NCBI GenBank assembly: GCA_028023455.1
Contig: JAQFVV010000983.1
Span: 64,001 to 128,000, forward strand
Source of the DNA: Epiperipatus broadwayi
Lineage: Eukaryota > Onychophora > Udeonychophora > Euonychophora > Peripatidae
DNA: 64,000 nucleotides
Direction: 5' to 3'
Part shown: one piece after another, positions 22,171-34,225 of the stretch
How the letters are laid out: each line of letters starts with the position of its first letter
Numbering within the stretch: the first letter of the stretch is position 1
Program-made: the position numbers and the translations under genes
The notes under the pieces: model-generated
Told to the model about the DNA's origin: nothing
Database searches by the model: none
What the model saw: only the letters and a program-made list of their open reading frames with translations

Positions 22171-22327
22171 GTGCATTTTTATACAGACCACAATATGGTT
22201 TGAAAAGAAAAAGCCATTCCAAATTACCAAAAAAATAGGAGAGAATGCTTTTATGTTTGCTGCTCTTGATGGGAATAAGGGAACCTATAAGGCTAGGAGT
22301 TTAATCCCTTATACTTCAGCAGAGTAG
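22139..22327 (+). pseudogene. Integrase C-terminal tail (Gypsy type) in element A
   Basis: The last 40 residues, 'KPFQITKKIGENAFMF' and 'GTYKARSLIPYTSAE', match the end of Gypsy integrases (GP(F/Y)-x-I ... NA(F/Y) ... (Y/F)(N/K)AR-x-L-x-PY). The same pattern ends the integrase of element C ('GPYRIERERGDNAF', 'TYNARQLKPYIP'). The catalytic core, zinc finger, RT and protease that should precede it are gone, so this is a deletion scar showing descent from a Gypsy-type element. The stop codon is at 22,325-22,327. Confidence 0.75.
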
Positions 22328-22510
22328 CCTGGCAAAGATCTCCAAATAAATTACTTTAAGTTTTCAAATGAAAAGTATGATATTTACCAGTAGTTAGAAA
22401 AAAAATTTTTATATTATTATTAGTGTGTTTATTATTATTAGTGCATTTTATTAGATAGGATTTTTTTTTATTAAATATAGTTAAAACAAAAGTGCTGATG
22501 ATTTTATCCG
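22328..22510 (+). other. Element A 3' untranslated region
   Basis: AT-rich spacer of about 180 bp between the integrase stop and the polypurine tract. Confidence 0.6.
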
Positions 22511-22524
22511 AAGGGGGGGAAAGT
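22511..22524 (+). other. Element A polypurine tract
   Basis: 'aagggggggaaagt' lies directly before the TGTGCC start of the 3' LTR, the standard plus-strand primer site. Confidence 0.8.
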
Positions 22525-25500
22525 TGTGCCATTACAATTTAGTCATTAGCTAAATTTATAGTAATGTGCATGTAGAAAAGGTAAAACAAAATCATCATCA
22601 CATTTTTATATAACAATAAATGAAGCTGTAGGGCATCCAAGTTCAAACGCTACAAGGTCCTGTTCTAAAAGCTTTAGATAGAAAGAGAGTGGGACAGCAA
22701 TTATATGCTTTACTTGTTTGTGTGTTAATAAATCTCAAAAAAAGCAGTATACACATTTAATATTTTGATTTTTCTTTAAAAAGCAAAGTTATAATGCATA
22801 CGTATAGGCAGTGTATGTGTAAGCTATTTAATTGTTTTATATTTCAAATATTGAACATTTTAACTTTCTTTAAAACTAACTTATACTTGATCAATTCTAA
22901 TATCTTATTCTATACTTTTTTTTTGCTTTTCTATAATTGAAATTGGGATTTAAAAGTTACAAATTTAAGTAAATTATAGGGTTATAATTACTAAGCTTGC
23001 AATTATATTATTCAATGTTAGTTTATGAATGATTTGAAATGATGAAGTATGTGTGTACATTACATACAGAAATTTACATTTATTAAATATTGAAAGAAAA
23101 GGAAGGATTAAATCTGTAAAATTGTTTTTTTTTTGTACAATTTTATGTTAAAAGAGGAAATCTGTTCAATCAGATATCTATTTTTGTAGCAATTTTGTTT
23201 TTGTAAATGATTGTTTGTCACTTTGGGAGCTTAATCTAGTTTTGAAATTGTCTTATCTTAAGATCTAAAGAAGGAAGCTCAAAAATTTGAAATGTTACTT
23301 AGATGTAAAAAAAAAGAAAGGAAATAAGGATTAAGTCTATTTTAAAAAAAAAAAGTGTCTGGAAAAAGGATTAAACTTTTCAGTTGAAAAATAATTTAGT
23401 TGAAAATAAATTAGAGATCTAATTAAAACGAATTTGTCCAAAAATAGCAAGTGATGCTATCTCTGATTAGTTAAGTTAGCTAAAAATTGGATATAAAAAG
23501 CTGTCTGGAATTATTATTATTATTGTGATTATGATTCAGATTATTAGACTATTAAATTGAATGTTGAAAATATAAGAAATGGCTGGCTAGAAAAATTATA
23601 TGTATGTCCCATCTTTGCCAGACCATCTGGGGAAGCTGCACATCATATAGGAAAGAAAAGATGTTGTGTCTAAAATAATATTCTACACCTTTCAACTGAC
23701 CAGAGAAATAAGATGTTTTTAATAGAAGGAAGAAAGCATTCACCTGCATTCGATAAAAGATGAATTAATCTACCGATAAATATTAATCATCAAGTCCAAT
23801 TAATTGTTCCAACAACTGATTTTAAACTCAAGAAATTTTATAAATGTGAAAACAACCGCTGTATTTCATCCACTAAAAGAATCATGCTTGACAGGAAGAA
23901 AAGAAAAATTAATATAATGATTTCCAAATTGTCCACTAAAGCTAATAACCTCAGTAGAGTCATCATCATCAAATAGTTATACACCTCAAAAAAGATTGTT
24001 TCCACATAAAACGGAAATGGTAGCTGCAGAAATATAGACATTATACAAGACAAGTTTGAACCCTTGGAAATTCACCACAAACAAAAGATCGGTAATATGA
24101 CTTTTTATATCTATTTTCTTTATGATATCAGAGTCTTAATAAACATTTTAGCAATAAAGTGGTATATTTTATTTAAAGAACTTTTAAAGACTATTCAGAT
24201 CAATTAAAAACAAGAATGTCTTACTAATAATAACTTTGAGCTTCATAAATGATCTTGAATATATAAAAATTATTTGTTTATTAATTTTACAGTTATGAAA
24301 AATATTAATGTGTAAAACAATTTTTTTTTATGGTATTATGATTTTAGTTTTAACTAATATATTTTTTTCTTATTTTGGTTTTAAATAATATTTTGTTATT
24401 ATGGGATAAAACACGCACATACGTAATAATATTTTTATACGTGTATAATTGCGAGTGAATGTGAAATAATGAGTAGTATTAGAATATTAGATTATTTTGT
24501 TTCAAGTTAAGTATAGCATTTCAGAGGTAGAAGAGAGGGGGAGAAAATAATTTAAAACTTGTTTCTAAAACTTGCTCTTTCAATTCTATTAACATTATTT
24601 TTAACATTCTACTTACATGTTAGATTTATAAAGTATGTGTGCTAATGAGCGAATAATTTTTTTTCTTGAAATACTTTTCTCACGGAGTGAAAATCATGGT
24701 CAATGTGACGTCCAACTTAATACAAAATATGTTTGAAGGGAAAGGGGGAAGAACTTGAAATTAATCTGAGGATTGTTATATAATCAATTATTATTATTAT
24801 TATTATTCATGTCAATTTTCATGTTTATCTAGAAATTTTTATGTATATGTTAGAAATGCAGTAATAAATATTAGCTTGTTTTATTAAACGAGGTGTATAT
24901 ATTTCATTATGTGTAGTCTTTGTTAAATGTGATTATTCATCATCAATGGTTGAATATTAGTTATTTAAAATATAAGTAAGTATGCTAAAATTAAGCAACA
25001 ATTATGAATTTCTTCATAAAAATTAGTTTTTTGTTTAGGCTTAGTCCTAGAGCTGTAGTTGAAACCCTTGTCATTATCATTATTATTATCATCATCATCA
25101 TCATCGTCCTCAAGTCCTAGAGCTGTAGTGGAAACCCTTGTCATTATCGTTATTATTATCATCATCATCATCGTCCTCAACGTTTTAATTAATGAGCTGT
25201 TTAACTGTTTAAAGGCCATAAATAAATATTAATTTCATTATATTTAGTGATTTCTTAGTATTATTATAACCACATCCTGTCATTTATTTCATGCAAGGAT
25301 GAGTGAATTGCCATCCTAAATTAGTTATATATAATCTGAGCTAGTAAACTTATAAAAATATTGAAACACATTTGTTATGTTAAGATCTAAGAAATGATTT
25401 ATGTCTAATATACTTCACTTTGGTTTAAAGATGTTTTACTTTTACCTAAATATTAGTGCGTATAGTGATATGTCTCAAAAAGCAAAATCTCCCATTTTTA

Positions 25501-25910
25501 TTAGAAATAAAGTACCAAAAAGGGGATTCAAACCCGGTACATGTGAAAGGTTATTAGATATAACCATGTCTAGATTCAGATAATCTAGTGGCACCCTGCT
25601 AGACCATATTCACTTAGTATTTGTTTAAACATGCACTTACCATCAAACCAAGAAATGAAAGTGGATAAGATTACTGTCTGTATACCTGAGTTATATTTTA
25701 TTGAATTACTAGTGTACTCACCTCACATGATTTCATATACCTGAGTTATAATACTTGTTATTAATAATTTGCTTATAATTATTGATAGTGTGATATCTTG
25801 AGAAATCCAACGTTATTTTAAATATTATGATCTTATATATTGTAGACTACTCAGGTATGGTAATATCTTTTGAACTACTTTAGTTATTTGAACCATTTTT
25901 AATTGTTACA
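22525..25910 (+). repeat. Element A 3' LTR (about 3.4 kb)
   Basis: Matches 15,193-18,710 closely by eye over most of its length. It differs by loss (or non-gain) of the approximately 250-bp segment near the 3' end and by a private tandem duplication of about 70 bp at 25,043-25,182 (two copies of 'agtcctagagctgtagt'). It ends TTGTTACA and is followed by AT repeats. Confidence 0.9.
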
Positions 25911-25916
25911 ATATAT

Positions 25917-25970
<54 letters not shown>

Positions 25971-26001
25971 ATAATATATATAATATATATATATATATAT
26001 T
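25911..26001. repeat. Imperfect (AT)n tract at the right edge of element A
   Basis: AT repeats with a few interruptions begin at the base after the 3' LTR end. Confidence 0.95.
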
Positions 26002-26102
26002 CTGTCTTACACTTTTGCAGCAACAAGAAATGTGAAAATCAATTTAACATTACCCGTTAAGTCACCAATAGTGTATATATATTCAAAGAATATTAAAATA
26101 TG

Positions 26103-27610
26103 GGTAATAGTATGTATACTGAATTCCACTGCTTGATGTCATTATTTTTCACACAATGCACATCAGTATACCATTTTAGCAGCCTTAACTTACAGCTGAC
26201 ACTACAATAGGTGTTGTTTAAGTCATAACATGCTGCCTGAGAGCGATGTATTCTACGGTTACATAACAAAATACACCCATTACATTGTGACAGTATTCCT
26301 CAAGTGAGCACTATTGAACTCTTGATATGGTCTGATTTTATGGTGGCAATATTTGAAAGTGACAAAATTCTCCAATAATTCACGGTCAGAAATTTTTTAG
26401 AAAGCATAGTGGAATTAGTATTCCATATTAACAAATGTCATGTTGTCACATGTGCTTTCCTATGGTTTTGAACTGCACACAACTTCAAAAGGTTATTATT
26501 TTCAGCAAAGTTTTTGCCAATTTTCCACACAAATACATGTTTACCTGTGAATCCATGCAAGAACAGTAAAATGTCACCTGCAAGTTGTCAAAATTGGTTG
26601 AAGCTGAGTGAATTACCTGCCACAAAGACAGAATCTCTTCTGGGACATACTAGGCAAGATGATTATGTTGAAGTGACTGTTTTGTTTTTTATTTGGTTCT
26701 TTGTTATTTGATTTGTGTTACTTTTGGCTGCTGTATTTTTATGGCCCCCAAAATGGTGTTTTTTACTTGTTTCAATCACAACTTGTCCAATGTTTCGTTT
26801 ATTTTTGATTCAATAAATTATTTTATGGGACACTGTTGATGCTGTTGTTGTTTTTGGTGTTCACATGATTCTAAAGAGTAGGTAGGTAATATTTTATTAC
26901 AAAAAGAAATGTTTAAGTGTTTCTTCAAAAAGCCAAAATAAGTAATCATAAACAACTGTGCGGCATCATAAATGTTCAAAAAAAATCAAAAAAGTTGATT
27001 ATTAAAATTGAAACAAATCTCACCCCCCCTCCATCCCCCTTACAAAAACGTGTTCTTTAAAAATGAACTGTTTATGTCTTTTTTAAAAAGACCAAAAAAT
27101 TAAGGAACAACTTTTCACTATCATATAATGGTTTCTGTAGAATAAATAAATATTTGACATAAATCATCATAATCAATTAAAAAAAGGATGACAATTCAAA
27201 ATCAAACAACCCCTTTCCTCCACCCTCTGAAAATCAAGTGTTGGTTTATTCAAAAGTACTGAATTGTTTACGTCTTTCAATTAAAGACATCTGTTGGACC
27301 ATTAGTCAATAATTTAAAAGCAAACTAACACCCCTAGACCATCTATAAACAAAGTATTTGTTTCATAAAAAATGAACCCCCCCCCAAAAAAAAAACTGGA
27401 TGAAAAAAATGGACTAATTTAAAAGCAAACAAAAAAAATACGGGTGAAAAAAATCTTTGGTTTACCATAATATTATATAAACCAAACACGACTGAAAAAA
27501 AATACCATAATATTATGTAAACAAACAGACAGACAGACCGTGAGTATATTGATATTCACTGGGCAAAAAATACTGCCATCAAGCAGTAGGGTACCGTACA
27601 TACTATTACC
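26103..27610. mobile_element. Non-autonomous DNA transposon with TIRs of about 70 bp
   Basis: Left end 'ggtaatagtatgtatactga' and the right end read on the opposite strand 'ggtaatagtatgtacggtac' share further blocks 'ctgcttgatg(t/g)ca', 'tatttttt/c' and 'tatac'. The flanks are 'aaaatatg' (26,095-26,102) and 'aaaatata' (27,611-27,618), an 8-bp target duplication with one mismatch. The 1.5-kb interior has no transposase. An 8-bp duplication fits Merlin, hAT or P-type elements; the GGTAAT start resembles the Merlin ends at 41,296 but assignment is open. Confidence 0.75.
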
Positions 27611-27618
27611 AAAATATA

Positions 27619-28429
27619 TATTTAAAATTCAATCTTAAATAGTTTTGGAATAAAGAAAGGGAATAAGAAAATAATACATTTTATAATTAACACAAATTAT
27701 AATACAGAAAAATTGAGTAGTTAGTGATACATTTTTTTATATTTATCTCCAATACAATGAGTAAATTAATAGCTTATTAAAGATAAGTGTATTATCTCAT
27801 TTATATAGCAATTAATTAAAATAAATTTATAAGTAATTCTAGAAAGAAAATAGTTCATAAATAAGTGTCCAAATGTTCTCTACATTGTGGAATTTTCTAG
27901 ATTGTCATTTATTTACTCTGTCATTCAAGCGAATATATAATTATGGTTCTGCTTACTCACATCGAGGTAAAATAATAGGGAACATACAGATCTTAAATAT
28001 TTTTATCCTATAATCTTTTAAGTTATGTATGCAGAATGAAAGATGAGAGAAAGTAAAGCGTTATTCCTTAAATCTATAAATAAGCTAATGAATGAACGAT
28101 CAAACACCGTGCAAATAATGGTAGTTTGAGATCTTAAATAATAAATAATGAGGAAAGATTAAAAGTTATTAATGCTAAAAAGTTAACATTTTGAGTTATG
28201 GATAACCAGCTTAAAAAGAATTCGCTAATAAATGCAGGTAACATACTATTTATACATTGTTTAATAAAATAGTTTTCATCAAATATCAAATTTTACTCTG
28301 CTATCATAAACACATAATTTATTCTTTCCTACATTAGGTTAATAAATTTTAAACTATGATTAATATATTTTTCCAAATAAGCAGTTACTTATTTTGTCAA
28401 ATTTGTGTTTCCTTGATAATGGTAGAATT
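27619..28429. other. Unassigned DNA
   Basis: AT-rich sequence without recognisable genes or repeats shared with the rest of the window. Confidence 0.35.
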
Positions 28430-28800
28430 TTTTTTTGTAATTTATTTTGCCCAATACATTTGATGAATTCTCAGCAGAATGAAATTCGTTACCTCCCTTT
28501 CTAATACACTAATAAAAAAATAGTCCGTCTGCCAGAGCATTGAATTTTATTCTATATGGTACATGCCTGAGATAATCTTATTTGTTGTGTTATAAACTTT
28601 TATTTTATAATTTGTATCTCTTAAATAAATTTTTAAAATGTGTTTAAACTTAATTTGACTGTCGTTTGTCTTTGTGCTTTTATTTCTCAATTGTCTAAAC
28701 AATATTTAAGATCTCAGGTTTCTTCCTGAATCTAGTTGGCACAAATCAGCAAATCATCATCCTCATCCATTTTTATCACAGTAAATAAAATTTCCATGTG
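28430..28800 (+). repeat. Family B fragment (copy 2)
   Basis: Closely follows 32,455-32,790: shared blocks 'gaattctcagc', 'gagcattgaattttattct', 'gcctgagataatc', 'tttgttgtgttataaac', 'ctcaattgtctaaacaat' and 'cacagtaaataaa'. It is cut at 28,800 by a LINE 3' end in the opposite orientation. Confidence 0.8.
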
Positions 28801-29295
28801 ATGGGATGTATTTGGCTTCTCCTTAATCGAAGTCAATAATATCTCAGCAATTATGTCCTGATAAACCTGTTAGCCACTTTATTTCCCATTCCCCACTCTA
28901 AGTCTTCCCATATTCTGCCCATATCATTTCCACAACATAATCTTTATCAACTCTATGGTCTTTATATCTAAATGCCCCTTATCTTTTCGCAAATCCAGCA
29001 TAAAAACTAACAACACACTTTCTGTATAGTCACTTTGTTCATACCTATTCTCCCATAACTTCATTATCTGTACCCTTTCTGCTTTCAAGCATTTACATTC
29101 AATCAACAGATGTCTAATATTTTCTATACATTCCTTACACAATTTGCACACTAAATCACCCATAGTTTTCCATTTACATGTATATTCGCTTGTTGCTAAA
29201 GATCCCATTCGAGACTTAAACAATAAACTACTTTCCTTACTATTATCATAAATTAACTCGCATCCAATATACTGAACAATAAACTAGGAAAATGC
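28801..29295 (-). mobile_element. 5'-truncated LINE, 3' end
   Basis: Minus-strand copy consisting of the C-terminal end of ORF2 (29,223-28,924), a short 3' UTR and the tail 'gacttcgattaaggagaagc' followed by 'catcccatcacatgg'. The same tail ends the LINE fragment at 13,180-13,230, so the two are one family and the 3' end is defined by CATCA-like repeats. It is inserted into a family B repeat. Confidence 0.75.
28924..29223 (-). pseudogene. LINE ORF2 C-terminal region with CCHC motif
   Basis: 99 codons: 'MFKSRMGSLATSEYTCKWK' and then 'CKLCKECIENIRHLLIEC', a C-x2-C...H-x4-C cluster of the kind found after the RT in many LINE clades, followed by a helical tail. RT and endonuclease are missing through 5' truncation. 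The true protein started far upstream, so the first Met is arbitrary. Clade not determined. Confidence 0.75.
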
Positions 29296-29333
29296 ATCAA
29301 AAAATAAAACATTTGAAAGAGTTCAAAGCATAA

Positions 29334-29603
29334 ATGATGAAAGAAATTAGGGAGTGCAAAGTAGAAATGATTAGAGAAATGAGAGAGATTAGAGGTGAAA
29401 TGAAGAGAAGAGTAGAAGAAAGTCAGGAAGTAGAAATGGAAGTTGACAGTGAAAATGATCTGAAAAATGAGTTAAGTAAAGAAATTGAATTAGAACAGGA
29501 TACTGTTAAAATAGATAAGGCTAAAATAAAATTAGAAATAAGTAGAGGGTGGAGAGACATAAATAGTGTGGTAGAAAAAGAAAATCTTGGAAACAGTTAT
29601 TAG
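29334..29603 (+). CDS. Hypothetical coiled-coil ORF, probably retroelement debris
   Basis: 89 codons rich in Glu, Lys, Arg and Met ('MMKEIRECKVEMIREMREIRGEMKRR'), predicted by eye to be helical. Similar E/K/R-rich sequence continues in broken frames to about 30,060 ('FVKKKIQVYELKSKTE'). This character is common in LINE ORF1/ORF2 N-termini and in Gag proteins. Not homologous by eye to the gag-like region of element A beyond composition. I do not think this is a host gene. Confidence 0.35.
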   Translation: MMKEIRECKVEMIREMREIRGEMKRRVEESQEVEMEVDSENDLKNELSKEIELEQDTVKIDKAKIKLEISRGWRDINSVVEKENLGNSY

Positions 29604-30060
29604 TTAGAGATGGAAAATAGTGTAAAAGAGTTCATCAAGAGGCTAAAAATGAGTTGAGTAAAGTAACTGTTAGTTTAGAACATGGAGTTAAAACTAAGAA
29701 AAAAGTTAAGAAAAAGTTTTTGGTATATGATTTTAAAGCAAAAATAGAATCCATCTATAGAATAATTTTGTTTAAAACTTTTAAAAAAGGGGTAGAAGAT
29801 TTTTTTTTCATTTACTAGTGTTGATATGATCGACAATAAAGTAGGAAATGATGAAGAATTGGGCAGTTTTGTTAAGAAAAAGATACAAGTATATGAGCTA
29901 AAAAGTAAAACAGAATGTAAAAAAAAATAAGAGAAAAATGTATATGCTAGAAAATAGAACAGAATGAGAAAGGAACAAAATCGTAAATTCTAGGCAACTA
30001 AAATATAAGAGAAGGAAAGGAACTTATTTCAAAAAGTTAATAAAAAGGAGTAATAAAGCA

Positions 30061-30279
30061 GCTGGACAAAAATTAAGGGTTCACCTTTAATAATTGGATG
30101 GATTGTTTTTTAAAAATCGATTTTGTTAATGACTTATGAGAATGGATAAATGAAAAATGCTTAAAATGAATTATTGTTTTGTTTTTTTTTTGAGTGCGAG
30201 ACAAACATTCATTCAAGTTACTTGAAATGTTTAAAACGTTTATAGTTTAAAAAGAAAAAAGCACAGGAATGTTTTTAAT
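30061..30279. other. Unassigned spacer
   Basis: AT-rich, nothing recognised. Confidence 0.3.
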
Positions 30280-32865
30280 CACATATTTATGCAGTTGAAC
30301 CAGATAGTATCCATTTCAAAGATGGTTTCCAAAAATAGAACTAACTTTTGGATTTATTAATTGAAAGCGTAAAGCTATTTTTAAAAAAATGTTTATAGGA
30401 GAGTATAAATATTTATCACATGCTCATTTATATTTAAAGTAAGAGGGCATTTTAATATTTTTTATATAATTCATTTCAAAAAAGTTTTTTCACCGCTTGT
30501 TTTAATCAATTTGATTAAAAACAAGCAAACTTGGTAATTACATTTCTGTCTCTTTTATTTCAATCATTTCTAAGTTCATTCTAAAAGTGTAGATTTAATT
30601 TTATGTGGTTGTTTTTGTTTAAAGTAATCCCTGGTTAGAATTCCTTATTAGATTAAGTGAAATTTTGAGATTTGCTCTGCCCTAAGGCATAGAATTTGAA
30701 AACAGGAAAAGTTTTTGCGAGAAATGTAGTGTGGTATAAATAACCCCGCAAATTTTGGGACAATAGTTTTTTATTCTGGCTGCAACAATCTAGTCCAATT
30801 GATGCCTTCAACATTTGTACCATATTGTTAGAAGAGTGGGCATTTAATTCCTTAAAACCATTTTGCTTTCTCCAGGATGTCAAAAATACTACTGTACATT
30901 TTGTAACCAACCAGATGCATTGTTAACGTAAACCAAGATGGAAAGATGACTGCCAGCCCTTCTTCAGTAATGTTATAAAGGAGTAAAATAAATGGGATCT
31001 CTCTATAGGCCTTGACACTTGCCACTGTCAAAACACCTGAAATATAACTTAAATAAAAGTGTGCATTCTTGAAAACTATGAGAATTTTGCATTAATGAAA
31101 GGTAAATATTTTCTTTTATTTTTTCCAAGGTAAATTATTTTAATTAAAATTCTGCATAATCTGAAATAATTCTGCCTTAATAATTATTTAACCACTTGTT
31201 TACTAACTGTATTTGTTTTTCATTGTATTTTGTTGTGTGTCTTGGAATCTTAATTTTAAGATTCCAAGTTTGCTTTCAATTTTGTTTATGGAAAAGTGTC
31301 TAGTGAGTTTGTAATTTTGTATGCTTAATATATCTCTAATTATAGGCTTAACTTTTATAAATGCTTCAGAAGTCTTGTGTAATTTTAATTTGGTCACCTG
31401 TGTTTATTTTATTTCCCAATAATTGATTTAAAATACTGTGTTTGTGGTTTTGCAAACCACAAAATCTTTTGTCTGGAGGTTTATAATGTCTATTGTTCTT
31501 CTTTTCCGTAGTTAGAGATTTCTTATTTTCTAGATTATGTAAGATTATAATCATATTTTTCTTTTGTTTTGCACGTAAATCACCCCCAAATTGCTTTAAA
31601 GTTAGTATATCAGCAGGTTGTCTTACCTGAAATATGACAGTCCTGTCTTGATGCATTATTCTGGGTCAGGACATGGTCACTGGTGCTGTTTTGTCGATTA
31701 TCTGCAAGACTGTATATTTTTCATATATCTCTAAACCAGTAAGCTGGGATGGTTGTTTTTTACAAATCACCAGCAGGAAGATAATATTAATCCTTTTTGT
31801 AAATTATAGGTGAGCGAATGTTTCTTTCTGCTAAAGTATTTAATGTTTTCATATTTTCAACTCTTATACACTCTCTGATAATTTTATTTTTAATAACCTA
31901 GGTCAGCTTTTACATTTGCTTGCTAGATTTATTGTCTTTACTTGTTGCTTGAAATTTTATCAGAGCAGATACTCAGAACTTGGTTTATAAGTTTATTTAT
32001 AATTATAAGTATTTCACTTTCTTGAAATGCTTGGGAAGACATAACTGGTTTTCTAATTATTTACTTGTCTCCCACTGAGGCGTCTATTATTCCCAGATTA
32101 GTTTTGTCCAATCATTTGGTTGGGGATTCATCAGTTTTAAATGTCTGTTTTCCTTTCATCCTAGATTTCATATTTTATTAATTTGAAATCATTTAAGTCA
32201 GAGTATTTTCTAAGTTTGTTATTTCATCAAATTGGGAAGGTATATTTCCTCCCATTTATTTAATTTATATTTTTCACTTGTTCTTGAGGTAAATCAATCA
32301 TCTTAGTTTTAAATATAGTATAATATGCAGCTTCTTCTGGCAATATGATGGTCCTAGTCTCAACGCAATTTCCAGGTCAAGAAATGCTCACTGGCACTGG
32401 TTTCATTGATTTATTTCAAGATCGTATTGTTTCCATATCTCTAAAAGGAGAAATAAGTGTTTTGGTGAATTCTCAGCTGAAAGAAAATTTCCCTCTCTTT
32501 TCTAATACACTATTAGAAAATTAGACTGACTTCAAGAGCATTGAATTTTATTCTGACTGGTACTTGCCTGAGATAATCCTATTTGTTGTGTTATAAACTT
32601 TTATTTTATAATTTATATTTTTCTTAAATAAAATTTTAAAGTATGTTTAAACTTAATTTGACCGATGTTTGTGTTTTTGCTTTTATTTCTCAATTGTCTA
32701 AACAATGTTTAAGATCTCTTGTTTCTCCCTGAATATAGTCAGTGCAAACCATCGTCCTCATCCATCTTGATCACAGTAAATAAATTTCCCAGATAGGTAG
32801 TTATCTGGTGGCACCCTCTGTGATAAGAGTGAATTGAGTGACTGTTACAATATATATTATGATTT
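30280..32865 (+). repeat. Old long repeat, family B copy 3
   Basis: Matches copy 1 (13.3-15.2 kb) in the same order, with clearest similarity over 31,200-31,960 and 32,640-32,865. It carries an additional segment (about 31,960-32,470) that repeats an internal block: 'aagaaatgctcactggcac' at about 32,380 corresponds to 'aggacatggtcactggtgc' at about 31,665, so the copy contains a partial internal duplication. It ends 'gagtgactgttacaatatat' like copy 1. The - strand frames at 30,653, 31,203 and 31,366 show no domains. Confidence 0.6.
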
Positions 32866-34027
32866 TCTGCATAGGCACCAGAAACCAATTGTAATTAAAT
32901 TGTACTTTATCAGTAACAGCTGGTTGCATCTTACTAAAAAAATGAAATAATCTGAAATTTTAAAGATTTTCTTTTATTAATAACCTAAAACTCTGTTTAA
33001 GCGGCACTTGCAGGTATTATATGAACGTTTTGAGATATTTAATATTTTTGTTAGTAACTATTTAAAAACAGAAGGGAGGTGGATTATCACAGAAATTGTT
33101 AGTGTATAGTTTAAATTGATCCAAGTTGTCTTATTGGTCTGCAGAACAGTGATTGATATTTGTTTAGATGGTTTGTTTGCTCTTTAATACTTCATTCCAT
33201 AATGTAATTAGTACAGTATATTGGGCTCATTGTCATATAAGTTTCCATTTGACTAGTTTGTACCCCTAGTACAGCACATGGATGTGCATGTATGCTTGTG
33301 CCATGTTTCAACTTCATTTTTCATTTTTGGACTTCAACAAACTACCAAATATCATATTTCACAGTAAGATATTTAATTTCATAATCAATAGATTGAATAA
33401 ACAGTTTAAACACATTTTAAATAAATTAATAGATCAATGGATCAGTGAATTGTTAAATAGACAAACACATTATCAATTATTTTATTTGCTAAAATAATTT
33501 TTCTTTTTTGTTATTTAGAAATGCAAAATATTTTATTATTAGTCTAATTCAATTAATGTTTTTTATGACAAAATGTTTTTTTTTCTATTTCAAGCCAGAG
33601 AAGCTTATTGCATATTTACAACTAATTATCTCAATACTGTAGGAGGAGTAACCATTGTTTTTAAAGTTGAACTTTTGAATGACCTTGTATTGGTGGAAGA
33701 AATAGATGGTTAAGGAATAATCTGATATATAAGGGGGGTATTTTTTTACAAAAAATGGCTTTTTCTTTTATTATAATAACTCTGTCTCCACAAATCGTTT
33801 TTATTACTACAATTTTCTTTCTACAAATTGGTTCTTCTATAACCCAAACTCAAAAGTGCAAACTTCTATTAATGTTCTGGATAAAAATAGCTAAGAAATT
33901 CTTCTTGGGAACATACAGATTGAAATGTAAATGTAAACAGTCTTAAAACAAGGTACATCTTCTCTATACTTCTAATTGACTAATTAAGATTTAAAATCAT
34001 CATTTGGGATGTATATGTGTGTATATA
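32866..34027. other. Unassigned DNA
   Basis: No gene or repeat shared elsewhere in the window. Short + frames at 33,282 and 33,755 lack domains. Confidence 0.35.
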
Positions 34028-34225
34028 TTACATATTTGTTTTGCCTTAATTTAATCTCCAATATTAAAGAAACAATTTAAATATGGGTCTATATTATAAA
34101 TTTGCTTTGCCTAATGTTGATCTCTAATATTAAAGAAACAATTGAAATGTGTGTCTATATTTCAAATTTGATTTGCCTAATTTTAATCTCTAACATTAAA
34201 CAAATAATTTGAATGTGTGAATTTT
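34028..34225. repeat. Three tandem units of about 65-70 bp
   Basis: 'tttgttttgccttaatttaa', 'tttgctttgcctaatgttga' and 'tttgatttgcctaattttaa' each lead into 'tctc(c/t)aa(t/c)attaaagaaacaa' or a close form and 'gtctatatt'. Confidence 0.85.

Larger units (their letters stand above)
15193..25910 (+). mobile_element. Element A: full-length giant-LTR retrotransposon, probably non-autonomous
   Basis: About 10.7 kb. Two direct repeats (15,193-18,710 and 22,525-25,910) begin TGTGCC and end TTACA. A primer-binding-site-like sequence 'tggacgcccaactgggg' follows the left LTR by one base and a polypurine tract 'aagggggggaaag' precedes the right one. The outer flanks are both AT repeats, so the target duplication is probably ATAT. 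The 3.8-kb interior holds a broken gag-like coiled-coil region, a coding tandem repeat and only an integrase C-terminal tail; no RT, RNase H, protease or integrase core is visible. This layout resembles plant LARDs (large LTRs, no pol). LTRs are very alike apart from indels, suggesting a fairly recent insertion. Confidence 0.85.

Noticed and set aside
24965-25219. Minus-strand frame rich in Asp and Asn
   Set aside because: Produced by ATC/ATT trinucleotide repeats in the duplicated 70-bp block of the 3' LTR.
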